Shown: piece by piece, positions 16,297-24,730 of the stretch
Position numbering within the stretch: position 1 is the stretch's first letter
Layout: every line of letters starts with the position of its first letter
Assembly (NCBI RefSeq): GCF_904848585.1
Contig: NZ_CAJHCR010000009.1
Location: 62,001-126,000, forward strand
Origin: Paraburkholderia kirstenboschensis
GTDB taxonomy: Bacteria > Pseudomonadota > Gammaproteobacteria > Burkholderiales > Burkholderiaceae
Reading direction: 5' to 3'
DNA length: 64,000 bases
Translations under genes and position numbers: made by a program
The notes under the pieces: model-generated
The model's database searches: none
What the model was told of the DNA's origin: nothing
Seen by the model: only the letters and a program-made list of their open reading frames with translations

Positions 16297-18608
16297 TAGC
16301 TTCTCCTTAGGATCCCGTCTTCTGGGATATCCGGCGATTGCGCCACCGGGACCGGAAATTTCATCTCAGTGAGGACAGAAAGTGCCACGCTATAAGCCAT
16401 GCAACGCGCCTCAAAGCCGTTCAAGGATGTCGAGTACAAGTGATCCATCGCGCTTGGTAGGTTTACCGCGGCGGAGACTCTCCAGAAGCTTCGGCTGCGG
16501 TAATAACTGTGCGGATGACCACTCGCTGTAACGGGCGCCCGCTCCAGTACGTGCGGTTCATCGGCGAAGCGCGCCATACGGAGCTTTGCCCAATAGAAGC
16601 CCGCGCTTAAAGCCGCTTCAAACTTTTCGGCGTCGGATACATCATCCCGCCACTGCCTCATTTCATCGGTCAGCGCGGCCTCAGACGAAAGCCAAGCCGC
16701 ATTACAATCCGTTGCGATAGCTTGGTGTTCCGCATGCAGCAATGCTGTGCGTACTGTCGTTGGAATCCGAGAGCGCCGCCCGCGGAAATCCCAATAGTCC
16801 AAGTAGTTGCTTGCCCACGTGATCTGAAGAAACCCTTTCCCGTACCAAGGATAATATTTCCTCGCAGATGGGCTTCCTTCTTTCAGCGACTGCAACCACT
16901 GTGACTCCTGCATCGCGTTGCCGAAGAAGGAGGCCATGCGAAACGGAGTATTGATGCCATAGGTCCGCAGCATGCGGTTGAGCTGAACGCGCTGTCTTTG
17001 AAAAATGTTCCCGGTGACCGAGATCGTCGGCACTGGCTCCCAGAGTATCTGCCCGCCATGCTTACGCATCGCAAATGACGGTACCAGTTGTTTGAACTCT
17101 TTTTCACTCAGCCACATGCACTTCCGAAACGTCTGGATAAACCGCCCCGGGTGAAAGTGGTAGTGAACCTTGTCCAACGCAAGACCCTGAGCCTGTGCGT
17201 CCTCCCAGAACGCGAGCGCCGCATGGTGCGCCTTAAACTGTGCATAACCTGCATCGCTCAATCCGGCGGACGCTATGACATTCGCCGGCAGATCATTGGG
17301 ATCGCCGCCTTTGACCCATACCCATCGCGTATCGAAGTCCGCCCTTGACCACTCGGTGGGCATCTTCACCACGCAGTAACTCAGGCGTTCGCGGATGGAA
17401 CCGTCAAGACTGCGTGCATAGGCGCGTGCAATGTGATCGCGCCGCTGCTGCGGCGTGGCGGCACCGCTCGTTGAGACGCTAACCGGATCGAGCATGTCAG
17501 TCAGCACATCGGAATCGCACCGGCTATTGCCGTCGATATCGTCGTCGATAATCGTCCATCCCCGCCAGTCGGGAAAATCGGCATCGCTGTAGACCCGGAC
17601 GCCCCGGCCGTTCAGGTCGGCATAGACCGCCGTATGATCGACCGGTGAGTGAATTTGCCGGATATGCGGCAGACGTCCCTGATAAAGGTCCGTCGCTGCC
17701 GGCGCATCCGGCCCAATCACCCGGCCAAAGCGCAGCATTTCATAGCCTGCGCTCGGGCAGCCGGGATAGCGCTTCGTGGCCCGTTCGTACAGGCCATAAC
17801 CATCTTCGGGGGTCGCGGAGCCGAGCACCGCGCCGCGGATAGTGCGCGTGGTCAGCGTAATCAGTCCCTGCGCTTCGCTCGTGCTCACTATCGCAGGCGC
17901 CGTGGTGCGGGTGAGAACCGGCGTCTGCCACGCAGGATGGCCCGGCGTGCCCACCGACGGGTCGGTCGCATAGAGGGGCGTATTGGCTGGCAGAACAACA
18001 TGCGTGTCACCCCAAAGGCTACTGGTACGCCCCTGTTCCGCAGCCAGCGGCCCCTGGTTGCGCCCCATCAGCGCTGCGACGCTGGCCGCATCAGCCACAA
18101 TCTCGAAGTGGATGCGATTGGGCTGCCCATAGATTGCGCCTGCGGTGCCGATGGCGTCCTTGCGATACACCTTCTGCCCATGCGCCAGTTCGACCGGATG
18201 GCCGTTGACCGTTCGAGTGGCCAGCGTGTGCAGATGCTGGTAGATCGAGTAGAACTCGACGTTCACTCCGTCACCTATCTCGGTCGCGTGCTTCAGTATC
18301 ACCACGCCGTTGCTTGTCCAACCTGCGTAATACAGCAGCGGATGGGCGGCGATCACCGCCGGATCGTCCTGATGTTGAGGAACGGGCTCACTATTGCGGG
18401 CAAACACCACCTCGCCATCCGCAATGGCCCGCACCGGCTCAACGTGATTTCCCGTACCCGGCGCATCCAGGTGGATGCCACCGTGCCAGCCAAATTCACG
18501 GCTGACCGGGAACGCACCTTTGCCGCTGCGTTCGCCCAAGGTGGTAACCGGTTGCGTGGGGTCGTCTTCCTGCGCCTCGGCGCTCAGAAACGGCGGGCTG
18601 ATCAGCAT
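16296..18608 (-). CDS. T6SS effector: M23-like domain plus lysozyme-like hydrolase domain
   Basis: The 770-residue protein has no signal peptide. Residues about 35-180 resemble an M23 (LytM) fold: WHGGIHLDAP (H42, H46), a VRAIADGEVVF strand, YQHLH (H125) and NRIHFEI (H167). Two usual M23 residues look changed: the HxxxD Asp is His46, and the first His of HxH is Arg165. Residues about 540-700 resemble GH19/lysozyme-like hydrolases: FFGNAMQES with catalytic-type Glu568, then WYGKGFLQITWASNYLDYW. This is a plausible peptidoglycan-cleaving effector. ATG 18608 has AGGAAG upstream. It follows vgrG by 40 bases, so it is probably VgrG cargo. Confidence 0.75.
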   Translation of the reverse strand: MLISPPFLSAEAQEDDPTQPVTTLGERSGKGAFPVSREFGWHGGIHLDAPGTGNHVEPVRAIADGEVVFARNSEPVPQHQDDPAVIAAHPLLYYAGWTSNGVVILKHATEIGDGVNVEFYSIYQHLHTLATRTVNGHPVELAHGQKVYRKDAIGTAGAIYGQPNRIHFEIVADAASVAALMGRNQGPLAAEQGRTSSLWGDTHVVLPANTPLYATDPSVGTPGHPAWQTPVLTRTTAPAIVSTSEAQGLITLTTRTIRGAVLGSATPEDGYGLYERATKRYPGCPSAGYEMLRFGRVIGPDAPAATDLYQGRLPHIRQIHSPVDHTAVYADLNGRGVRVYSDADFPDWRGWTIIDDDIDGNSRCDSDVLTDMLDPVSVSTSGAATPQQRRDHIARAYARSLDGSIRERLSYCVVKMPTEWSRADFDTRWVWVKGGDPNDLPANVIASAGLSDAGYAQFKAHHAALAFWEDAQAQGLALDKVHYHFHPGRFIQTFRKCMWLSEKEFKQLVPSFAMRKHGGQILWEPVPTISVTGNIFQRQRVQLNRMLRTYGINTPFRMASFFGNAMQESQWLQSLKEGSPSARKYYPWYGKGFLQITWASNYLDYWDFRGRRSRIPTTVRTALLHAEHQAIATDCNAAWLSSEAALTDEMRQWRDDVSDAEKFEAALSAGFYWAKLRMARFADEPHVLERAPVTASGHPHSYYRSRSFWRVSAAVNLPSAMDHLYSTSLNGFEARCMAYSVALSVLTEMKFPVPVAQSPDIPEDGILRRS

Positions 18609-18648
18609 GATGGGGACTTCCTGAAATTCATATTCATCTCGATGTGTG

Positions 18649-20805
18649 TTATTCGGAGAGCGGCAGATGGTCCACATCGAGCAGACGGCCGAGTAGCGGA
18701 ATACCTTGCAAATCGGATGCGCCGCCGCGACCCGATTCCTGGGTTACCGAACCCTTGAGCTTGATCGCTACGCCGTCAAGCGTGATACCGCTGTTGTCGA
18801 TGGTGACGGTGCCGCCCGGCCCTTTGATCACCACCTTATCGCTGGACTGCAAGGTGTACAGCCGGGTCCTGCGCTCAATGCTCTGGCCGGCCTGCAGTTG
18901 GTGATGGCCCTGGACCCTATGCTCGACATGGCCGCCGGTGCTGATGTGATAATCAGCCGCGATCTTCTCCGTGCGGTTATTACCGACGTTGCCGGTGTAG
19001 TCCTTGGCGACTGTTAATCTGAGATTACGGCCCACTGCAAGCGAGTCATCCTGGGTGATACGGTGCGTGCGGTCGTGACCGATATCAACCTGCTCGTCAT
19101 TGCCTACATGCTTCACGCGATCATGACTCACCGTAACGGTCTGGTCGTGCTCGACCGCATGCACCTCGTCGTTTTCCACCTCGGTACGGAGGTTTTTCTC
19201 CGCATGGATCCACAGTTCTTCGCTGCCTCTCTTATCCTCGAAGCGGATCGCGTTGGCGGTGTTATAGCCGCCTCCTTTTGTAGATCGCGATAGCGTCCCG
19301 CTCTGCGTCGCATGATCCGGCAGCTTCCACGGCGGCATGCTCATTGCGTTGTACACGCGCCCGGTCACAATGGGTCTATCCGGATCGCCGTTCTCGAAGT
19401 CCACGATAACTTCGGTCCCGACCCGCGGAATGTTGATGCCGCCGAAGTTACTGCCCGCCCACGGATACGACACGCGCACCCAGCACGACGAATTCTGGTC
19501 GTTGATAGCCGACCGATCCCAGTGAAACTTGAGCTTCACGCGTCCGTACTGATCGGTCCAGATTTCACTGCCTTCATAGCCTGTCACGATTGCCGTCTGC
19601 GGACCCGTCGTGCGCGGTTTAGTCACCGTGCGCGGCGGCCGGAACATCGTGGTCGCCGGCTGTACTTCGAACGTCGTGCCGACCCGGTACTCGCCTCTTC
19701 CGCTCGCATCGCCAATTTCCTCTGCGTCAAGGCTCGAACGGATCACCAGATACTCGCGATTCGCCGCGTCCTGCGGATGACCCGCCAACGTGAAGGTCGT
19801 ACCGCACACCACAGCACGCAGGTTGCCCCGACCTTCGGCGCGCTCGCCTCGTGAACGGATTTCCTGCATGCGCACGCGCGCGAGTTGCTCGCCCTGCTCC
19901 GGGTCGGTGTAGTCGCCCGGCCATTCATAGACGGTAAACTGGTTGTGCGCTGTCTTTTGCGGCAACGCGTTCTGCACGGCCAGATCAGCCCTCGGCTTCG
20001 TGAAGTCGAAATCGTCGGTCGTCCAGATGCCCGACTGGATACTTTCCGCGGTGTCGAAGTGGCTCACGTATTCCGTGTCGATTTTTCTGTCCGGCGGGTA
20101 GTACGGCAGTGTGTGATACGCCTCGCTTACCACGCGCTTGTGAGCGCCGAGGTTATCGACCAGCACCATCCGGTGTACGCCCTTCGAATGCTCGTAAAAC
20201 CAATAGATGCCGTGCTCTTCCATCAACCGCTGAATGAACGAAAAATCTGATTCACCGTATTGGACCTGATAGACCAGCTTCGGATATGTGCCCCCCAGGC
20301 GCTTGACATAGGAGTACATGTAATTGCTCTTCAGCACTTCGTCGATGATCTCGATTACCGACCGGTTCTGGAAAATCCGATAGTCCGTGCGCCGCTCAGC
20401 CAGCACGATCCACGGCTTGAGGATCAGCCGGTAGCGGTACTGACGGTTCAGTTGCTCAACCAGACTGGCGGCGGTGACAATGCCACTGATCTCGCGTTCG
20501 CCCCGGCCGATATTTGCGGCGTCTGTGGTGCCCGCCATGCCGGAAACGAAGGTACCCATGCCGTCCAGTTGCACGGTCACCGTGAGTTCCTTGCCGACCA
20601 CCGCCTTCAGGTCCAGATTGGCTGCGATGCTGTCGGGCAACAGCGGGTTGAGTGGCGTGACCAACCCCAGTTCGTACTCGTAGATCTTCGACAGCGCTTC
20701 CTCGCCCCTGATGGAGCGCAATTGAAGCGCAGGCGCGCCGTCGTCGAGCGTGGGCAACGCGGCGCCGCTGACCGTGAAGGTACGCGGGGTCGTAAAGTTC
20801 AGCAT
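18649..20805 (-). CDS. vgrG: VgrG spike protein (T6SS)
   Basis: The 718-residue protein has full VgrG architecture: gp27-like N-terminal domains (LRSIRGEEALSKIYEYELGL; QYGESDFSFIQRLMEEHGIY), the gp5 OB-fold (SCWVRVSYPWAGSNFGGINI; PRVGTEVIVDFENGDPDRP) and a beta-helix needle with repeated V-x-x-N/H-D patterns (VTVSHDRVKHVGNDEQVDIG; YTGNVGNNRTEKI). It ends soon after the needle, with no effector extension. ATG 20805 is preferred over ATG 20814 because GGAGG lies nine bases before 20805 but directly abuts 20814. It sits between the TssG-TssF gene and the effector on the same strand. Confidence 0.95.
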   Translation of the reverse strand: MLNFTTPRTFTVSGAALPTLDDGAPALQLRSIRGEEALSKIYEYELGLVTPLNPLLPDSIAANLDLKAVVGKELTVTVQLDGMGTFVSGMAGTTDAANIGRGEREISGIVTAASLVEQLNRQYRYRLILKPWIVLAERRTDYRIFQNRSVIEIIDEVLKSNYMYSYVKRLGGTYPKLVYQVQYGESDFSFIQRLMEEHGIYWFYEHSKGVHRMVLVDNLGAHKRVVSEAYHTLPYYPPDRKIDTEYVSHFDTAESIQSGIWTTDDFDFTKPRADLAVQNALPQKTAHNQFTVYEWPGDYTDPEQGEQLARVRMQEIRSRGERAEGRGNLRAVVCGTTFTLAGHPQDAANREYLVIRSSLDAEEIGDASGRGEYRVGTTFEVQPATTMFRPPRTVTKPRTTGPQTAIVTGYEGSEIWTDQYGRVKLKFHWDRSAINDQNSSCWVRVSYPWAGSNFGGINIPRVGTEVIVDFENGDPDRPIVTGRVYNAMSMPPWKLPDHATQSGTLSRSTKGGGYNTANAIRFEDKRGSEELWIHAEKNLRTEVENDEVHAVEHDQTVTVSHDRVKHVGNDEQVDIGHDRTHRITQDDSLAVGRNLRLTVAKDYTGNVGNNRTEKIAADYHISTGGHVEHRVQGHHQLQAGQSIERRTRLYTLQSSDKVVIKGPGGTVTIDNSGITLDGVAIKLKGSVTQESGRGGASDLQGIPLLGRLLDVDHLPLSE

Positions 20806-20982
20806 GAGCGCCATCCTCCGCGTGAACCGGACCGGTCGCCGTCCGCGCAACGGACACCGTTATGCCGGGCGTGCGGCGCCCAACGCTTCGTCATGCGTGT
20901 CTGCATCGATCGTTCTCCATGAATGCCGGTGTCCTGCCCGGATCGCGCCGGCTGCCTGCCATGTGTTTCACTGTGGTTGTGC

Positions 20983-23943
20983 TCATGCGACTCCGCGAGT
21001 GCCCATTCGCACAGGCCAGGTCGCCACATGACCGCGCTGCACCGAGCGCAATCGGGTTTCAACGAACGAATGGGCCGAAGCGCCCCGCGCCAGAAAACGT
21101 TCGAGAATCAGGCCGAACAGGTAGGGACTCACGCCATGAAAGCTCGTTTCGTCAACCGTGATCTCGCACTCGGCGCCGCAACCAAAAACAAGTTGTCCGT
21201 TGCCCGGCAGCATGCGAGTGACCGTGCGCGTCCTGATATCGACCAGACTTTCGATCTGCTGCCGGTAGACCTCGTCACCCGGAGCGAGGAACAGTCCGAG
21301 CAGATTGCGCAGGCTGGCGGCCGACGGGTCTTCCAGTGCCAGGTAACTGAAGCTCAACAGGCGAATCAGCTGCCAGGCGGTTTCCCGCTCCGCATACGGT
21401 GCGCGTGGCGCGCTCGGTGCGCGGATGAGACCCACACCGAGAACAGAGGCAGACTGTTCAAGCGTCAGGTCATCACGCCCGTCAGGAGCGATCAGGTTCG
21501 GGAGTTCGCGATTAGTCAGCAACGCGCTCAGCGCCAGGTAGTTCATGCGCTCGCCGTAGGGTTGGCCGTCGCGGTCAACCAGCGACACGAAAGTTTCCGT
21601 ACCGACGTAAGGCGTGCGCGTGCCGTAGCGGCGACGTGACAGTTCCGTCGTCAAGCGGCGGGCGCAACGCGTGGTGAAATAGCGCCCGTGGTTTCCTTCG
21701 TCGTTCGTCAGCGGCTGGTGCAGCGGCCGGAATTCGAGCGGTGCCGACCTCTCGCTGACCTGGCCGTACAGCGTCTGAACGGAAAACACTTCATAGTCCT
21801 GCGGCTTCAGTACGTCCGGGACCAGTTGAAATTCCGTGCCGGTTTCTGGTAGTTCGACGGGGTCGCACGTGCGGGGAAAGAGGTTGATGACGGGCGTGCA
21901 GAAGAGCGCGAAGTGTGAGGCGTCCACGCGCTCCGCCAGTGCTCCAGTGAACTGGTTCAACAGCACGACGATTTCCGCCTCGCGCCCACGCACCTGACGC
22001 AGGCCCGCTTCGAGCCCCGTCAGCGTGAAGAAGTAGAAACGCGACGGGCAAGCAGAAAACTCGTGCAGCAGATTGTGTCCATGAAACTTCGGCCAGACGA
22101 GCGGCAAGAGGCTCTGTCCGGGATCGAGTCCCTCGTGTATCACCGCGTCGCGGCTTACCGCGTGGAACGGACTGCCCGGCGTGCCGAAATTTCCGGGCTC
22201 TCCGGTTATGGATGCGACGCCCGCCACATGCAGCAGTTCGAACAGGTGGGATGCCACCTGCTCATCCCCGGCCAGATACATCGGCAGACGGTCGAGCCCC
22301 TGCAACTCTGCAATGCCGACTTCGCCAGTGGTACGCAGTCGCAACCGCAACGCGCCACGCACCTGGGTATGCCCCGGCACGTACCGGTCGAGCGCGGGAA
22401 TGTCAGGGGGAATGCCGGTCAGCCGCGCGCTCACGATCTCCAGCGGATACAACGTCACGTCCTGGCTGCTGCGGAACTCGCACGACGTCTTCTCGCCATC
22501 GGGCACGCGGCTTGTGAACGTCGCACCGCGCGCGACCCGGATGCCCTCGGCGAGATTGCCCTCTGTGCCGTTCGGATAGAGGCGCGCCACCGCGATGGAA
22601 GGCGTCGACGCCACGAAATTCGGATATACGCATTGCAGTAGCGGCTGGGTGAACTCCGGGAACCGGGCATCCAGTTTCATGCGCATGCGCGCGGCGGTGA
22701 AGCTGAATGCCTCGATCAACCGCTCGACGTACACATCCCCAATCTCGCCCCCCCGCATGCCTAGGCGCCTTGCGATTTTCGGATGCGCCTTCCCGAATTC
22801 GGCGGCGAGTTCGCGCATGTACAACAACTCTTCGTTGTAGTACCTCAGCAGTTGTTGATCCGTGCCGGTATCCGGATGTTGATTGGATGGAGCGGCGCTC
22901 GTCGCCGGCTGCTTCAGGTAGTGCTCCGGTTCGAAGCGCATGCCGGTAATGGGCGCGCAGGCGGGCGCGTGGCCAAGCCATCCGGACCAGCCGAGTCGTT
23001 GGGTTCCTCCCAGCACCGCAGGCGGTGCGCACTGCGGCTTGATACGTAATTCCAGCTCCCAGCGGGAACCGCGTCCGATGAATTCCATCACGCATGCGAC
23101 CAGCTTCGGCAGGTCCGTGCCCTGCGGCGTGAAGCGCAGGTAGGCGTCCATGTCGAGCGGCCCGAGGATAATGCGGAACTTGTGCTGGCGATCCGGCACC
23201 TGATCGCCGAGCATCGCACCCATGGCCAGCGTCGACGACTCCACGGGCGTTCCCAGGTGGCTGTGGTTCGCAGGCGCGGTTTCCATCCAGTGAAAGACGT
23301 ATTCTTCGATGGCGACCGGCACCCCGAAGTAATGCTCAAGCGTTGCTTGAAGCCCGTCCGGATTGCGCGCTTCGCGCACCAGGTGCGCGGATGCCGCCAG
23401 ACGCGCATGCGCAGGAAACGGCTGATGAGCAATTTCGTCGACATGGTGGCCCGCGAGGCTCGCGATATAGAACGAAAACGCTTCGTCATCCGGTCGATCA
23501 AGGCCTGCGGCAGCCTGGCCCGAGGCCCACGCCCGATACAGCAGCGTCAGATAGCGGTGATGAAAGATATCGAGGAAATCGACCAGCGTCGGGTCGTGCC
23601 GGTTCTGCTCGCGCTCACGTGCAATCTCGGTGACGTGAACCGGCAGCGGTCCGTTTGGCCCTAGCATACCCAGACCCAGAAGCCGGATCTTCAGACGCCC
23701 ATCGATCTCACGCGCGTCGGCAATCTCACGCGGAGCGAACGCGAGGCTCGGCGCCTGGCCGAGACGGAATGGTTCGGCCTGTGGACGGCGTGCGGTGCCG
23801 ACCGGATCGAGACGGGGATCGGCGCCGATACGGCGCAGCAGGGAGATAAACCCGTAGCGCCAGGGTTCGTCCAGCAGCCGGCCGACGCTCTCAGCAGAAA
23901 GCGCTACCTCGGGCATGGCCGGGTTTAGAGCGCTGTAGGCCAT
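20983..23943 (-). CDS. TssG-TssF fusion: T6SS baseplate wedge protein
   Basis: One uninterrupted frame of about 986 residues encodes two baseplate proteins. Residues 1-344 match TssG (PWRYGFISLLRRIGADPR; RLLGLGMLGPNGPLPVHVTE; VDFLDIFHHRYLTLLYRAWA). A Pro/Ser/Thr-rich linker (about 345-362) follows. Residues 363-986 match TssF (LLRYYNEELLYMRELAAEFG; KIARRLGMRGGEIGDVYVER; C-terminal YLFGLILERFLARGASAHSF). Each half has about its family's normal length. TssF and TssG form the wedge between sheath, TssK and VgrG hub. In known clusters they are separate, with tssF before tssG; here the order is reversed. ATG 23943 is chosen; GTG 23970 is possible. It leads the vgrG-effector transcript. Confidence 0.9.
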   Translation of the reverse strand: MAYSALNPAMPEVALSAESVGRLLDEPWRYGFISLLRRIGADPRLDPVGTARRPQAEPFRLGQAPSLAFAPREIADAREIDGRLKIRLLGLGMLGPNGPLPVHVTEIAREREQNRHDPTLVDFLDIFHHRYLTLLYRAWASGQAAAGLDRPDDEAFSFYIASLAGHHVDEIAHQPFPAHARLAASAHLVREARNPDGLQATLEHYFGVPVAIEEYVFHWMETAPANHSHLGTPVESSTLAMGAMLGDQVPDRQHKFRIILGPLDMDAYLRFTPQGTDLPKLVACVMEFIGRGSRWELELRIKPQCAPPAVLGGTQRLGWSGWLGHAPACAPITGMRFEPEHYLKQPATSAAPSNQHPDTGTDQQLLRYYNEELLYMRELAAEFGKAHPKIARRLGMRGGEIGDVYVERLIEAFSFTAARMRMKLDARFPEFTQPLLQCVYPNFVASTPSIAVARLYPNGTEGNLAEGIRVARGATFTSRVPDGEKTSCEFRSSQDVTLYPLEIVSARLTGIPPDIPALDRYVPGHTQVRGALRLRLRTTGEVGIAELQGLDRLPMYLAGDEQVASHLFELLHVAGVASITGEPGNFGTPGSPFHAVSRDAVIHEGLDPGQSLLPLVWPKFHGHNLLHEFSACPSRFYFFTLTGLEAGLRQVRGREAEIVVLLNQFTGALAERVDASHFALFCTPVINLFPRTCDPVELPETGTEFQLVPDVLKPQDYEVFSVQTLYGQVSERSAPLEFRPLHQPLTNDEGNHGRYFTTRCARRLTTELSRRRYGTRTPYVGTETFVSLVDRDGQPYGERMNYLALSALLTNRELPNLIAPDGRDDLTLEQSASVLGVGLIRAPSAPRAPYAERETAWQLIRLLSFSYLALEDPSAASLRNLLGLFLAPGDEVYRQQIESLVDIRTRTVTRMLPGNGQLVFGCGAECEITVDETSFHGVSPYLFGLILERFLARGASAHSFVETRLRSVQRGHVATWPVRMGTRGVA

Positions 23944-24730
23944 CAGGCCTTGTCCCTCGCGCTCATACACACACCGGAATAGCAGTAGGATTCCTTAACA
24001 GCGAGTCCGCAAGCACTTGCCGTTTCCGCAGATGGTGTATCCCACGCTGAACGAGCGCAGTAGTGGATGACGCACGCTTCATACGCATAACGGCATCGAC
24101 ATTCGGGCGCGCTGGAGTGTGAGAATGTTGAGTGCATCTGCTCATGACGTGTCTCGCGTTTGTTCTTGGGGCGGCCAGGCGTTGCTACCCGCTACCGAGC
24201 GCGCATGCGTGGGAATGATTGGCCGTTATGCGTTAGCAGTAACCGGCATAAGGCAAGTTCGACTCGAACGCTCGCCCATTGGAAACGGCGCGTGGACGCA
24301 GCCGCTCGCCTGTTTGCAGACGCATAGCCGGCGAGGCGAATGACGAGTTCGCCAGATCTGTTCGTCCCTGTTTGCGGCCGATCAGTCTAGAACGGATCGG
24401 ATTCGGTACGCACGCTGAAGGCGGGCAGCACTGCTAATTCAGAAAATTCGGCGCGGCATCGTTTGGAGATCTGACGCCACGCGAGACTGATCCCCATCGA
24501 TCAGCGCTACACGATGACCCGCGAAGCATCACTCACGACTCCAGCGCAAAACGCCAGTCGCCTTGCGACTAAAAAAACAGCGCTCACTGCCGCCAAAATT
24601 TCAAAGGCTACCAAGCGCGACTACAAACCGCCGCCCGGTTGACACGCGAGAACGGCCGACGACAGCCCCCTCCCCGCCATGGAATGCCAATTGCGTCCGC
24701 ATATATCTATTGACAGTCGCATGGACCGCC
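23944..24730. other. Divergent control region between the T6SS module and the PLD gene
   Basis: Nearly 790 bases separate the divergent starts of the TssG-TssF gene and the phospholipase D gene. No supportable gene is present; the rightward frame open from 24563 lacks a ribosome site and family resemblance before 24731. Both promoters must lie here. I could not find a clear -24/-12 (sigma-54) pair, nor a strong sigma-70 promoter. Confidence 0.4.
24556..24570. repeat. Short perfect hairpin followed by an A-run
   Basis: AGTCGC and GCGACT pair exactly around CTT, followed by seven A residues at 24571-24577. On the plus strand this is not terminator-like (A, not T). On the minus strand the T-run precedes the stem. 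It may be a regulatory dyad of the divergent region. Confidence 0.25.

Noticed and set aside
17649..18758. 369-codon plus-strand frame
   Set aside because: Antisense to the peptidoglycan effector; composition is typical of a mirror frame and no motif is seen.
20806..20982. Possible small gene between vgrG and the TssG-TssF fusion
   Set aside because: Only a shadow frame is open; no ribosome site or motif is present.
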